From Vibrio japonicus (GTDB lineage: Bacteria; Pseudomonadota; Gammaproteobacteria; Enterobacterales; Vibrionaceae), in the NCBI RefSeq assembly GCF_024582835.1, contig NZ_CP102097.1:806001-870000 (forward strand): 64,000 bases of DNA, read 5' to 3'. The translations under genes and the position numbers were made by a program. Each line of letters begins with the position of its first letter. Within the stretch, counting starts at the first letter, position 1. Below the pieces are notes generated by a model. It had not been told where the DNA came from and ran no database searches. It saw only the letters and a program-made list of their open reading frames with translations. This document shows, in pieces, positions 28,159-36,971 of this stretch.

Positions 28159-28506
28159 ATGAGCTACGAAACTAAGTTAGACAAAGCGGTGGATGAACTG
28201 GAACGCGCGGGGATTCGTTCTTCAAGCCACCATGCTTTCTCCCACCGATTCTTGCGTAAGCTGGGCATTCAGGTTCGCCCTTCCTATTACGAGCCTATTT
28301 GGCGCAACTTCTTGGTGTTAAGTGCCGAGTTCTTTGTGTTGTTCTTCGCCTTTAGTGTGATTTTCCGCTACGACCCACCGACGGACACCTACTTAACGTT
28401 GGCGAATGAGGTGATGCTGGGTACAAGCGCTTACGCATTGTTGATGTGCTTGTATTACATCTTTATGGCGCGACGCTGCAACTTAACCCCATGGAATAAG
28501 CTCTAA
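28159..28506 (+). CDS. Small membrane protein, DUF6404-like
   Basis: 115 residues. A basic/acidic N-terminal region of about 45 residues (ELERAGIRSSSHHAFSHRFLRKLGI) precedes two predicted helices at about 50-70 and 83-105. The overall layout resembles DUF6404 proteins of vibrios; the name rests on pattern memory. Function unknown. Monocistronic. Confidence 0.65.
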   Translation: MSYETKLDKAVDELERAGIRSSSHHAFSHRFLRKLGIQVRPSYYEPIWRNFLVLSAEFFVLFFAFSVIFRYDPPTDTYLTLANEVMLGTSAYALLMCLYYIFMARRCNLTPWNKL

Positions 28507-28583
28507 CCCGTCCTTTTATTCTTATCTTCTCTCGCATCACATACCTGCTTTTAGTTAATTAAGCGCAGGTTGCGATAGATGAA

Positions 28584-29351
28584 CTAGGGCAAGGACATTG
28601 AGATGCGCTGAGCTGTTTCCTGTAAGGCGGGAACAAATTCATTGATCATCCGTTCTACCGAGGTTTTGCTGGAGTGGCAGCTGACGTTCAAGGTCAGTCT
28701 GAGTTTACCATTGCGGTTAAACACAGGGACAGCTACGGAACGTAGGCCTAGCTCAAGTTCCTGGTCATTGATGGCGTACCCCTGCTCACGGACATTGGCA
28801 ATCTCTGCCTTGAGATCACTGTGCGACGTCAGCGTATACGGTGTCAACTTTACAAGATTCGACTGCTCGAGCAATTGGTCCAATTCGACTTCTGGTAGTG
28901 CAGACAGCAGCACTCGTCCCATCGACGTTGCGTACGCCGGAAGTCTGGCACCGATCTGTAAGTTGAAAGCCATAAGAGGGCGGACGGGGATCCGAGCGAT
29001 ATAAACGATGTTTTCGCCCTCGAGTACGGCGGCCGAACTAGACTCTCCAAGCTGTTGGGTGAGCAGTTCCAACTGTGTAGATACTGTACCGCCTACATCC
29101 AGTGTGGAGAGGTAAGAGTATCCTAGCTCAAGAACTTTCGCGGTCAGAGAGAACCTATTGCCGTCGGTTTCAACGTAGCCGAGTTTTAGCATGGTCAGTA
29201 AGAAGCGCCTTGCCGATGCTCTGGATAGGTCGTTCTTTTTTGCTACCTCTGTGAGAGTCATACTCATCGAATTAGGCTCGAATGAACGGATTACGTTGAG
29301 TCCTTTAGCGAACGTAGTCAGAAAATCTTTATCAGAAGTGCCATGTTCCAT
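28584..29351 (-). CDS. pcaR: IclR-family regulator of 3-oxoadipate pathway (PcaR/PcaU type)
   Basis: 255 residues from ATG 29351; longer in-frame extension to 29447 would run over the promoter and operator, so it is rejected. Winged helix-turn-helix at about 10-75 (LTEVAKKNDLSRASARRFLLTML) and an IclR effector domain with YIARIPVRPLMAFNLQIGARLPAYATSMGRVLLSALP. PcaR/PcaU members sense 3-oxoadipate or protocatechuate-pathway compounds. It lies beside pcaD-pcaF-catJ-catI on the same strand, and a 15-bp palindrome lies both before it and, twice, before catI, which supports control of that operon and itself. Confidence 0.85.
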   Translation of the reverse strand: MEHGTSDKDFLTTFAKGLNVIRSFEPNSMSMTLTEVAKKNDLSRASARRFLLTMLKLGYVETDGNRFSLTAKVLELGYSYLSTLDVGGTVSTQLELLTQQLGESSSAAVLEGENIVYIARIPVRPLMAFNLQIGARLPAYATSMGRVLLSALPEVELDQLLEQSNLVKLTPYTLTSHSDLKAEIANVREQGYAINDQELELGLRSVAVPVFNRNGKLRLTLNVSCHSSKTSVERMINEFVPALQETAQRISMSLP

Positions 29352-29377
29352 TTTAATACATCCAACACCGAATAATT

Positions 29378-29392
29378 GTGCGATTATCGCAC
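29378..29392. promoter_or_regulatory. PcaR-type box GTGCGATTATCGCAC upstream of pcaR
   Basis: Near-perfect palindrome 27 bp before the pcaR start. It matches at 13 of 15 positions the P. putida PcaR box as I recall it (GTTCGATAATCGCAC), and resembles the two boxes at 33140 and 33245. Suggests autoregulation. Confidence 0.7.
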
Positions 29393-29448
29393 TGTAGAAA
29401 AAGACAATCAATGTCTGTAAAGAAGGAAAAATGGTTGTTGTATCCATG

Positions 29449-29485
29449 AAAAAGCAGGCATCACCGTCATTGCGGCGATGCCTGC
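29449..29485 (-). terminator. Terminator of the catIJ-pcaF-pcaD operon
   Basis: GCAGGCATC and GATGCCTGC arms (29454-29462, 29477-29485) with extra pairing inside, followed on the minus strand by a T-run (AAAAA at 29449). Confidence 0.75.
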
Positions 29486-29495
29486 ATATTTCAAA

Positions 29496-30284
29496 TTAAT
29501 ACATGTTTGTTAGGAGTATTTTGCTAAACAACACAGGATCTTCTACCGATGGGACGTGACCGATACCATCGAGAATAATAGGTGCATCCGCGTTGCTTAG
29601 GTCAGCCAGTTGTTGAAGCGACTGAGGAGGGGTGGCTACATCATCCGAGCCTCCGACTAAGACTAACTGCACTTCTTTGTTCAACGGTTTCTGACGAAAA
29701 TCGGTTTGTCCGAGCATTTCACACAGTAGCGCATAACTGCGGTTATCGCACTCAGCGAGCTTGTGTTTCCATGCGTCAATCAGGCCTGGCTGTTGTCGGC
29801 AAGCCAGTTGACCGAACCAACGCGGCACAATTTGCTCCGCCATCAAGCCTAGCCCTTTGTCGAGTACATCTGTGGAGCGAGTCTGCCAGTTTTCTGGGGT
29901 TCCGATCACTGCGCCTGTATTGGTCAGCACCGCTGAAATTAAGCGGTCACTGTGGTTGATCAGTAGCTGCTGCCCAATAACGCCACCAATGGATGTACCG
30001 ACAAAATGAAAACGCTCTTCCCCGACTTGGTCGGCCAGCGCAAGCACTTCTCCTGCCAAGTCATCAGGCATGATTTCTGTCGCATCTTCAGCCAGAGCCT
30101 CACTTTTTCCATGACCGGGAAGATCCCAAGTCACGACTTTAAAGCTAGGGATGAGGTAAGGCAAAACCCCTTCCCAGACGGTTTGATTCATGCCAAGAGG
30201 GTGCGCCAATATCAGTAGCGGTTTCCCTTCTTCTCCATGGCTATGGTAGCAGATAGCGCGACCTTGATAGCTCATAAAACCCAT
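29496..30284 (-). CDS. pcaD: 3-oxoadipate enol-lactonase
   Basis: 262 residues from ATG 30284 (AAGGAG 6 nt before). Alpha/beta hydrolase that opens 3-oxoadipate enol-lactone to 3-oxoadipate. Oxyanion region HPLGMNQTVWEGV near 28, nucleophile Ser in FVGTSIGGVIG near 97, acidic residue in VGGSDDVATP near 213 and His in GIGHVPSVEDP near 241. Last gene of the minus-strand operon catI-catJ-pcaF-pcaD; its start region overlaps the 3' side of pcaF by about 14 nt in sequence terms after pcaF stop at 30298. Confidence 0.92.
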   Translation of the reverse strand: MGFMSYQGRAICYHSHGEEGKPLLILAHPLGMNQTVWEGVLPYLIPSFKVVTWDLPGHGKSEALAEDATEIMPDDLAGEVLALADQVGEERFHFVGTSIGGVIGQQLLINHSDRLISAVLTNTGAVIGTPENWQTRSTDVLDKGLGLMAEQIVPRWFGQLACRQQPGLIDAWKHKLAECDNRSYALLCEMLGQTDFRQKPLNKEVQLVLVGGSDDVATPPQSLQQLADLSNADAPIILDGIGHVPSVEDPVLFSKILLTNMY

Positions 30285-30297
30285 GCGATCTCCTTGC

Positions 30298-31500
30298 TTA
30301 AGCTCGTTCGATAAGTGTCGCGATACCTTGTCCAACGCCAACACACATAGTACATAGGGCGTAACGTCCACCCGTTCGTTGTAATTGGTATGCGGCTGTC
30401 ATCAGTAAACGAGCACCTGACATGCCTAGAGGATGGCCCAAAGCAATCGCGCCGCCATTCGGGTTAACTCTAGGGTCGTCGTCGGCAACGCCTAACTCTC
30501 TCAACACTGCTAGCCCTTGAGCTGCAAATGCTTCATTCAGTTCGATAACATCTATATCTTGAATGCTTATTCTGTGCTTCTCCAGCAATTTTTTCACCGC
30601 TGGCACTGGGCCAATGCCCATCACTCTAGGTTCCACGCCCGCTGTTGCCATCCCCAATATTTTGGCTACCGGCGTTAGGCCATGTTGATTGACCGATTCC
30701 TCATTGGCAACGAGCATCGCCGCTGCACCGTCATTTACACCCGAGGCATTGCCTGCGGTTACACTCCCGCCTTCTCTGAATGGGGCTGGCAGCGAAGCGA
30801 GCTTTTCCAACGTGCTTGGTCGTGGGTGTTCATCGGTATCGAATATCAACGGTTCTTGTCGTTTGCGCGGAATAACGATTGGCACGATCTCTTGTGCAAA
30901 AATCTGTTCAGCCTGTGCTTTTTGGACTTTTTGCTGTGACAGAAAAGCAAAACGATCCTGATCTTCACGTGAAACATTATAGGTTTCAGCGACATTTTCC
31001 GCCGTCTCAGGCATGGAGTCGACACCGTATAATTCTTTCATTAATGGGTTAACGAAGCGCCAACCAATCGTGGTGTCTTCAATTTTTTGGTTTCGTGAGA
31101 ACGGGCTGTCGGCTTTCCCCATAACATAAGGTGCTCGTGACATTGATTCCACACCACCAGCCAGTACCAAATCCATCTCACCCGCTTTGATAGCGCGAAA
31201 AGCAGTACCGACCGCGTCCATGCCTGATCCACATAGTCGGTTAATTGTGGTACCTGGAACGGATGTCGGTAAGCCGGCTAACAGAGACGACATACGTGCA
31301 ACATTTCGGTTGTCTTCGCCTGCTTGGTTAGCCGAGCCCATGATGACCTCATCGATGGCTGCAGGATCCAGGTTGGGTGCTTGTTCTAAGACAGCTTTAA
31401 AAACTTGGGCTGCAAGATCATCAGGGCGAACACTCGATAATGTGCCACCGAAACGACCGATAGCGGAACGACGCGGGTTACAAAGATAAACAGTAGTCAT
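30298..31500 (-). CDS. pcaF: 3-oxoadipyl-CoA thiolase
   Basis: 400 residues from ATG 31500, the usual PcaF length; a GTG 12 nt earlier is an alternative. Cleaves 3-oxoadipyl-CoA with CoA into succinyl-CoA and acetyl-CoA. Active-site Cys in NRLCGSGMDAVG near 90, His in GGAIALGHPLGMSGAR near 353 and second Cys in CTMCVGVGQG near 386 are present. Lies 8 nt after the catJ stop and 13 nt before pcaD, so one operon. Confidence 0.93.
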   Translation of the reverse strand: MTTVYLCNPRRSAIGRFGGTLSSVRPDDLAAQVFKAVLEQAPNLDPAAIDEVIMGSANQAGEDNRNVARMSSLLAGLPTSVPGTTINRLCGSGMDAVGTAFRAIKAGEMDLVLAGGVESMSRAPYVMGKADSPFSRNQKIEDTTIGWRFVNPLMKELYGVDSMPETAENVAETYNVSREDQDRFAFLSQQKVQKAQAEQIFAQEIVPIVIPRKRQEPLIFDTDEHPRPSTLEKLASLPAPFREGGSVTAGNASGVNDGAAAMLVANEESVNQHGLTPVAKILGMATAGVEPRVMGIGPVPAVKKLLEKHRISIQDIDVIELNEAFAAQGLAVLRELGVADDDPRVNPNGGAIALGHPLGMSGARLLMTAAYQLQRTGGRYALCTMCVGVGQGIATLIERA

Positions 31501-31508
31501 AGCATTTC

Positions 31509-32285
31509 TCACTCTTGGTTAGCATGTTGACGCTGCGTTCTTTCTTTCAGCTCGCGTAACACTTTTAGTTCAAGGTCACTTGGTTCTGGCGTGGTTTCAA
31601 GATTATCTGAAAATTGAATATCCCAACCGGTTGCGTCGATCACGTCCTCGCGTGTCACACCAGGGTGTAGCGACACCACGACCAATTCCTTGGTTGAAGG
31701 ATCAGGGCGAAGGATACATAAGTCAGTGATGACAACAGTCGGGCCTTTGCCCAGATTAGGAACATTGTCTCTTGCCTTACCATCACGGCCGAATCCAACG
31801 GTAGTGATGAAATCAACATCTTTCACAAAGGTACGTTTTGAATGCTTAACAGTAATGAAGACTTCTTTTGCATTCGTCGCAATTTCTGGTGCGCCGCCAC
31901 CGCCTGGTAGGCGAACTTTTGGCTCACGGTAATCACCAACTAGCGTTGTGTTTAGGTTGGCAAAGCGATCGATTTGTGCCGTACCTAAAAAACCTACGCT
32001 GATGTGTCCACCTTGTAACCAGTAACGAAACATTTCTGGCACTGACACAGTACTCAACGCTGAATGACACAGTTCACCGTCACCTATAGACAACGGCAAC
32101 ACGTTGGGTTTGGTCTGTAACGTGCCTGATTCATAAATAAGGGTAATATTTGGCGCATGAGTCAGTCGGGCAAGGTTCGCGGCTTCACTTGGCAGACCGA
32201 TGCCGACAAAACAAGTCATGTTATCCGTTAGAGCTCGAGCAGCGGTGATGCTCATCATTTCTGAAGATGTGTATTCAAAACTCAT
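31509..32285 (-). CDS. catJ: 3-oxoadipate CoA-transferase subunit B, glutaconate-CoA-transferase-like (CatJ type)
   Basis: 258 residues from ATG 32285, which overlaps the catI stop by one base (TAATG). With CatI it moves CoA from succinyl-CoA to 3-oxoadipate. The catalytic Glu is in LIYESGTLQTKP near residue 52, matching the VESG context of glutaconate CoA-transferase GctB; the SENG form of PcaJ is absent. LPGGGGAPEIA near 130 and LHPGVTREDVIDATGWD near 214 are also GctB-like. This is therefore the CatI/CatJ lineage rather than PcaI/PcaJ. Confidence 0.87.
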   Translation of the reverse strand: MSFEYTSSEMMSITAARALTDNMTCFVGIGLPSEAANLARLTHAPNITLIYESGTLQTKPNVLPLSIGDGELCHSALSTVSVPEMFRYWLQGGHISVGFLGTAQIDRFANLNTTLVGDYREPKVRLPGGGGAPEIATNAKEVFITVKHSKRTFVKDVDFITTVGFGRDGKARDNVPNLGKGPTVVITDLCILRPDPSTKELVVVSLHPGVTREDVIDATGWDIQFSDNLETTPEPSDLELKVLRELKERTQRQHANQE

Positions 32286-33100
32286 TATGCTTCTCCCTGT
32301 TCGAAGATGTTTTCCTGTACCCAAGCTTGGAAGCTTGTGCGATCACGTGATATGCCATCCCATTGTTTGTAGAAGCTGTTGTCACGCTCATAGTAGCCCA
32401 AGGCATATGAAGGTTTTGCACCTAAAGGAACGTGTGAAATAGCAGTGATTGCCCAAGAAGGCAGAACGCAAGCGTTAACTGAAGCATCCAGTTCATCGAC
32501 GATTTCTTCCACAGTGACAATGCTGCGTTTGGCGGCTAGGACAGCCTCTTTTTGTACACCGAGTATGCCTTCGATCAGCACATTCCCTTTTTTATCGGCT
32601 TTTTGAGCGTGAATGACGGTGACGTCTGGTCTAATAGAAGGTACGGCAGCCAACTGCTCATTGCTAAACGGGCAGGTAATAAATTTGATCTGTTCATTCA
32701 CTTTTGGGAGGTCGCTACCGACATAGCCACGCAACACTGCAAGAGGTAAACCAGAGGCTCCAGCTTCATAAGCGCATGCCATTGCCGCATGGCTGTGTTC
32801 AAGGATTTCCAATTGATGTGGCCAGCCTTTTTCTACAGCGTCTCGTAGTCGGTGTAACGATCCTACCCCTGGATTACCTCCCCAAGAAAAGATCAACTTT
32901 TTCACACATCCAGCGCCAATTAACTGGTCATAAACCAAATCAGGCGTCATACGAATTAACGTTAAATCCCTTTTTTCCTGACGGATGATTTCATGTCCCG
33001 CTGCGAACGGAATGAGGTGGGTAAAACCTTCCATCGCGACAGTGTCGCCGTGAAAAATATGTTTGCTTATCGCTTCTTTAAGAGAAAGGAACTCAGCCAT
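32285..33100 (-). CDS. catI: 3-oxoadipate CoA-transferase subunit A, glutaconate-CoA-transferase-like (CatI type)
   Basis: 271 residues from ATG 33100 (AAGGAGAC 8 nt before); a GTG directly in front is less likely. GctA-type fold: SLKEAISKHIFHGDTVAMEGFTHLIPFAAGHEIIRQ at the N-terminus and SWGGNPGVGSLHR near 92. First gene of the operon catI-catJ-pcaF-pcaD. The promoter region holds two oppositely oriented PcaR-type boxes. Specificity for 3-oxoadipate is inferred from the pathway context. Confidence 0.87.
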   Translation of the reverse strand: MAEFLSLKEAISKHIFHGDTVAMEGFTHLIPFAAGHEIIRQEKRDLTLIRMTPDLVYDQLIGAGCVKKLIFSWGGNPGVGSLHRLRDAVEKGWPHQLEILEHSHAAMACAYEAGASGLPLAVLRGYVGSDLPKVNEQIKFITCPFSNEQLAAVPSIRPDVTVIHAQKADKKGNVLIEGILGVQKEAVLAAKRSIVTVEEIVDELDASVNACVLPSWAITAISHVPLGAKPSYALGYYERDNSFYKQWDGISRDRTSFQAWVQENIFEQGEA

Positions 33101-33138
33101 CACAATGTCTCCTTACTGATTATGTGTCTCACATGAAA

Positions 33139-33260
33139 TGTGCGATATACGCACCAAATATTCTCTATTCGTACATAATGTTTGCTCAAATTATCGCCCA
33201 CCGTCAAGAGGGGAAGGCAAAAAAGTTCGAATATTATTTGTTTGGTGCGTATATCGCACA
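33139..33260. promoter_or_regulatory. Paired PcaR-type operator boxes upstream of catI (20-bp perfect inverted repeat, 82-bp spacer)
   Basis: GTGCGATATACGCAC (33140-33154) and its reverse complement GTGCGTATATCGCAC (33245-33259), each near-palindromic, sit in 20-bp exactly matching arms at 33139-33158 and 33241-33260. Centres are 105 bp apart, ten turns of the helix. The same box occurs before pcaR. The whole gap 33101-33408 holds no other gene. Confidence 0.8.
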
Positions 33261-33408
33261 AATGATGACTGGACGCACCTGGCTAATGCAGGGGGAATTG
33301 AGTTGTTTCAAACAGGGATTATTTGTGGGGAGGAATGCGTAGAAAGTGGCATTGAAGCCACATAAACTTATGATCAATAAGGAAAAGGTACTCTAACCCA
33401 TTCAAGGG

Positions 33409-34311
33409 CTAGGAGTATCGGCCTGTTCTGCGGTTTTCAACCAACTCTTCCAAGATCGTGTTGACGAGTCGCATAACAGCATTGGCATTGTCGCCTCGGC
33501 GGCGAGAAGCGAGCACTTGTGTGGTGATGCTGGTATCTTGAAGTTTGACGTACTCAATCCCTTCTCGTCTGAGCTTATGGACTTGCTCCGGCACCAATGT
33601 ATATCCCATCTCAGAAGCAACCAAAGAGAGTGCCGTTTGTAGGTCGTTAACTTGCTGGCTAACGTTGCTCTTTAAGCCACGGTTGTAAAATACGCCCTGA
33701 ATAAAATCAGAAAAGTGGGCACCCGGTCCGGTTGGAAATGTGATCATAGGAAATTCGGATAACTCTTTGAGGGAAGGGCTATGCGTTCCTAATTCGTGGC
33801 CGCTTGGAATGGCCGCTAGCAGCGGTTCTTCAAAGAGTAATTCTTGTTCAACATCAGGATCATCGATACGAAGTCGGCCGAATCCGATATCAATTTTCCC
33901 TGTTTTCAGCGCTTCTATTTGCTCTTGGGTTTTTAACTCATGCAAGACAATTTCTAAGTTTTTGTTTTTTCTCAGCCGTCTGACCATTAAGGGCAATTGG
34001 CCGTAAAACACTGAAGGAACAAAACCGATAGAGAACAACGTTTTGCGCTTTTTAGCAATTTGCTGAGTTCCCTCAATGGTGACCATCACTTTGTCGAGGA
34101 TTTGTTTCGCATGCACTAAAAAGTAGGCGCCGCCATCCGTCAGCTCTAACCCTCGGGGCTTACGAATAAACAGTGGTACGCCCACCATTTCTTCCAGTTG
34201 TTTGATTTGTCTAGTCAGCGGGGGCTGGGCAATACAGAGCTTTTCTGCAGCTCTGGTGAGATTCCCTTCCTCAGCGACCGCGACAAAGTATCGCAAGTGT
34301 CTTAACTCCAT
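33409..34311 (-). CDS. catM: LysR-type regulator of benzoate/catechol genes (CatM/BenM type)
   Basis: 300 residues from ATG 34311 (MELRHLRYF, the start typical of CatM/BenM); an ATG immediately before it is possible but is too near the GGAGG site. Winged helix-turn-helix at about 1-60 (LTRAAEKLCIAQPPLTRQIKQLEE) and an effector-binding domain with IDIGFGRLRIDDPDVEQELL, very like BenM/CatM, which respond to cis,cis-muconate. Divergent from catB, with an ATAC-N7-GTAT motif in the gap. Expected to activate catBCA and benABCDK. Whether it answers to muconate, benzoate or both is inference. Confidence 0.88.
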   Translation of the reverse strand: MELRHLRYFVAVAEEGNLTRAAEKLCIAQPPLTRQIKQLEEMVGVPLFIRKPRGLELTDGGAYFLVHAKQILDKVMVTIEGTQQIAKKRKTLFSIGFVPSVFYGQLPLMVRRLRKNKNLEIVLHELKTQEQIEALKTGKIDIGFGRLRIDDPDVEQELLFEEPLLAAIPSGHELGTHSPSLKELSEFPMITFPTGPGAHFSDFIQGVFYNRGLKSNVSQQVNDLQTALSLVASEMGYTLVPEQVHKLRREGIEYVKLQDTSITTQVLASRRRGDNANAVMRLVNTILEELVENRRTGRYS

Positions 34312-34312
34312 C

Positions 34313-34327
34313 ATACCTCCAGGGTAT
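34313..34327. promoter_or_regulatory. CatM/BenM-type operator ATAC-N7-GTAT
   Basis: ATAC (34313-34316) and GTAT (34324-34327) are separated by 7 bases, the exact BenM/CatM consensus. The spacer CCTCCAG is also the complement of the regulator's ribosome site. A weaker half-site GTAC-N7-ATAT follows near 34331. Confidence 0.6.
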
Positions 34328-34440
34328 TGCTTGGTACTTATTTGATATTTGTAGCAACAGGCTAAGCTATATAACCTTTAAAGCACAAATGATTTACATG
34401 TCATTTACATGTTATTTAATGAAAACCATCTGGAGATCAC

Positions 34441-35559
34441 ATGTCAGCAACTATTTACTCCATCGAAACGAGTCTGATTGATATCCCAACAATTCGTCCG
34501 CACAAGCTTTCTGTAACAACCATGGGAGTGCAAACCATGGTGATTGTTCGGATTAAAGATTCCGATGGATTTGAGGGGATCGGAGAGGCAACCACAATTG
34601 GTGGTTTGGCTTATGGAGCGGAAAGCCCTGAAAGTGTAAAACTGACCATTGATACCTATTTTGCCCCACACCTTATTGGTGAGCAATCGCACAACATCAA
34701 TACTTTAAAGGTAAGGCTGAATTCTGCCATTCGCGGTAACAACCTAGCGAAGTCAGCAATAGAGACCGCATTGTTGGATTTACAAGGTAAGCGCTTAAAT
34801 CTCCCAGTGTCTGAGTTGCTTGGAGGCGCTGTCCATCAACACCTTCCAGTTCTTTGGACTTTAGCCAGCGGTAATACCAATCAAGATATCGATGAAGCAT
34901 TAAGTTTAATAGACGCTCAGCGCCACTGTGACTTCAAGTTAAAAATCGGTTCTGGCGCGTTAAAAGATGATGTTAACCACGTCATTGCAATCAAGCAGGC
35001 CTTAGGTGACTCGGCCAGCATTCGTGTCGATGTAAACCAAGCCTGGGATGAATCCAGCGCCGGGATTGCCATGGCAAAGTTTAGCGATGCAGGAGTCGAC
35101 TTGGTCGAACAGCCAACACCAATGAAAGACTTTGATGCTTTGGTTCGCTTGTCTCAGAAGTTTTCCCTACCGATTCTGGCCGATGAATCAGTTGCTGATT
35201 CGAAAGATATGTATCACCTGGCCAAGGCCGGATTTGCAGGCTCAGTCGCGTTAAAAATCGCTAAAGCAGGCGGTCCAATCCAAGCCTTGCAACAAGCGTA
35301 CGTTGCTCAAGCGGCAGGTATCGGTTTATACGGCGGCACACTCTTGGAAGGCACGATTGGCACAGCTGCCTCGTTACACGCCTGGTCAACACTAGAAACC
35401 TTGCATTGGGGAACGGAGATGTTTGGTCCGTTGCTGATGAAGGATGACATCGTGACCACTCCGCTGAATTTCCATCACAACGGGGTCGATTTACCGACTG
35501 GTCCAGGCCTAGGTATCGAGATCGATGAAGACAAATTCGCGTATTACCGCCGAAGCTAA
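34441..35559 (+). CDS. catB: Muconate cycloisomerase
   Basis: 372 residues. Enolase-superfamily enzyme converting cis,cis-muconate to muconolactone. Catalytic KxK in CDFKLKIGSG near 166-168, metal ligands Asp in RVDVNQAWD near 199, Glu in VEQPTP near 224 and Asp in ILADES near 250, and the general base Lys in ALKIAKAGG near 275. TGGAGATC precedes the ATG. First gene of the plus-strand run catB-catC-catA-benABCD-benK, divergent from catM. Confidence 0.95.
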   Translation: MSATIYSIETSLIDIPTIRPHKLSVTTMGVQTMVIVRIKDSDGFEGIGEATTIGGLAYGAESPESVKLTIDTYFAPHLIGEQSHNINTLKVRLNSAIRGNNLAKSAIETALLDLQGKRLNLPVSELLGGAVHQHLPVLWTLASGNTNQDIDEALSLIDAQRHCDFKLKIGSGALKDDVNHVIAIKQALGDSASIRVDVNQAWDESSAGIAMAKFSDAGVDLVEQPTPMKDFDALVRLSQKFSLPILADESVADSKDMYHLAKAGFAGSVALKIAKAGGPIQALQQAYVAQAAGIGLYGGTLLEGTIGTAASLHAWSTLETLHWGTEMFGPLLMKDDIVTTPLNFHHNGVDLPTGPGLGIEIDEDKFAYYRRS

Positions 35560-35578
35560 CCCACAGGAGTAAACCCTT

Positions 35579-35869
35579 ATGTTATTCAAAGTTGAAATGA
35601 CGGTAAAAATCCCACATTCCCTGCCGGAAGATACGGTCGCCGAAATAAAAGCGAAAGAGAAAGCTTACGCGCAACAACTTCAGCAATCAGGTAAATGGCG
35701 ACATTTGTGGCGAGTAGCAGGCAGCTACGCCAACGTCAGTATTTTCGATGTAAAAGATAACGCGGAACTACAGGATTTGATTAGCCAGTTACCGCTGTTT
35801 CCTTATATGGACATCAGTGTATCCCCTTTATGTCGTCACCCTTCGTCCATTCACGAAGATGACCGATGA
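35579..35869 (+). CDS. catC: Muconolactone delta-isomerase
   Basis: 96 residues, the usual length for the small decameric enzyme that converts muconolactone to 3-oxoadipate enol-lactone. MLFKVEMTVKIP at the start, EKAYAQQLQQSGKWRHLWRVAG in the middle and LPLFPYMDISVSPLCRHPS near the end are typical. Begins 19 nt after catB with an AGGAG site. Confidence 0.95.
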   Translation: MLFKVEMTVKIPHSLPEDTVAEIKAKEKAYAQQLQQSGKWRHLWRVAGSYANVSIFDVKDNAELQDLISQLPLFPYMDISVSPLCRHPSSIHEDDR

Positions 35870-35926
35870 GAACACCGAAGTGATATCAACTAACTGATAA
35901 GTAACGAAATAAAGCAAGGAGAAGAA

Positions 35927-36871
35927 ATGATGAACGTTAAAACTATGCACACACCGGAAGTACAAGAGCTACTAGAGAAAGTTGCAGGTTTCAATAATTC
36001 TGACGGTAATGAAAGGGTTAAAACTATCCTGCACCGCGTTATGCACGATGTCTTCCAGATTATTGAAGATCTGGACATCACACAGGATGAATTATGGACA
36101 GCGGTCTATTACATCAACCAACTGGGTGCGAATGGTGAGGCGGCTCTGTTAGCTCCAGGTCTTGGAATCGACAAGTACCTAGATATTCGTTCGGACGAGG
36201 CGGATAAGCAAGCTGGACTCTATGGCGGAACACCAAGAACGATTGAAGGCCCTCTATATGTAGCGGGTTCGCCGAAGAGTGAAGGTTTTGCTCGCATGGA
36301 TGATGGTACCGACACTGAATCAGAAGTTATGTTACTGACTGGACAGGTTACGGATCAAGACGGCAACCCAATTCGCAACGCCGTGGTAGACATTTGGCAT
36401 GCAAACAGTATGGGTGCGTACTCTTACTTTGATAAATCTCAAAGTGAATACAACCTGCGTCGTCGAATCGAGACTGATGAAAACGGCCGCTACACGGCTC
36501 GCTCGATTATTCCGGCAGGCTACGGTTGTCCTCCAGAAGGCTCAACTCAGCATTTGCTTAACCAGTTAGGACGTCATGGTAACCGACCTGCTCATATTCA
36601 CTTCTTTATTTCTAAGCCGGGTTACAAACACCTAACCACTCAGATCAACCTAGCCGGTGATGAATACACTTACGATGATTTTGCTTTTGCAACCCTTGAA
36701 GAGTTGGTTATTGAAGCACAACGTATCGAAGATCCAGCTAAGGCAGACGCTCTAGGATTAGAAGGTCCATTCACTCAGGTTGAATTCGATATCCAACTGC
36801 TCAGCACAGAAAAGTCAGAACTTCACGTTCGCCACTCTCGCTTGCGCGCCCTTGAGGGTGAACAGGCTTAA
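35927..36871 (+). CDS. catA: Catechol 1,2-dioxygenase
   Basis: 314 residues (or 313 from the next ATG at 35930; AAGGAG fits either). Intradiol ring-cleaving enzyme making cis,cis-muconate from catechol. Non-heme Fe(III) ligands are all visible: Tyr in GAYSYFD near 165, Tyr in PAGYGCPP near 200, and two His in RPAHIHFF near 224 and 226. An N-terminal helical dimer domain precedes the catalytic beta-sandwich. GGTPRTIEGPLYVAGSP near 100-114 is strongly conserved. Followed by a hairpin and then benA. Confidence 0.96.
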   Translation: MMNVKTMHTPEVQELLEKVAGFNNSDGNERVKTILHRVMHDVFQIIEDLDITQDELWTAVYYINQLGANGEAALLAPGLGIDKYLDIRSDEADKQAGLYGGTPRTIEGPLYVAGSPKSEGFARMDDGTDTESEVMLLTGQVTDQDGNPIRNAVVDIWHANSMGAYSYFDKSQSEYNLRRRIETDENGRYTARSIIPAGYGCPPEGSTQHLLNQLGRHGNRPAHIHFFISKPGYKHLTTQINLAGDEYTYDDFAFATLEELVIEAQRIEDPAKADALGLEGPFTQVEFDIQLLSTEKSELHVRHSRLRALEGEQA

Positions 36872-36899
36872 CAAACTTACCCTACTTATTGCCCTGTGC

Positions 36900-36925
36900 T
36901 AACCACCTCAGTATTGGGGTGGTTA
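36900..36925 (+). other. Hairpin between catA and benA
   Basis: TAACCACC and GGTGGTTA form an 8-bp stem with a 10-nt loop in the 100-bp gap. No T-run follows, so it is more likely an RNA stability or processing element than a terminator. Confidence 0.5.
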
Positions 36926-36971
36926 CAGCGCCCCTGTACCCGAAACTCAGGATGCAAAAGGAATAAATATA

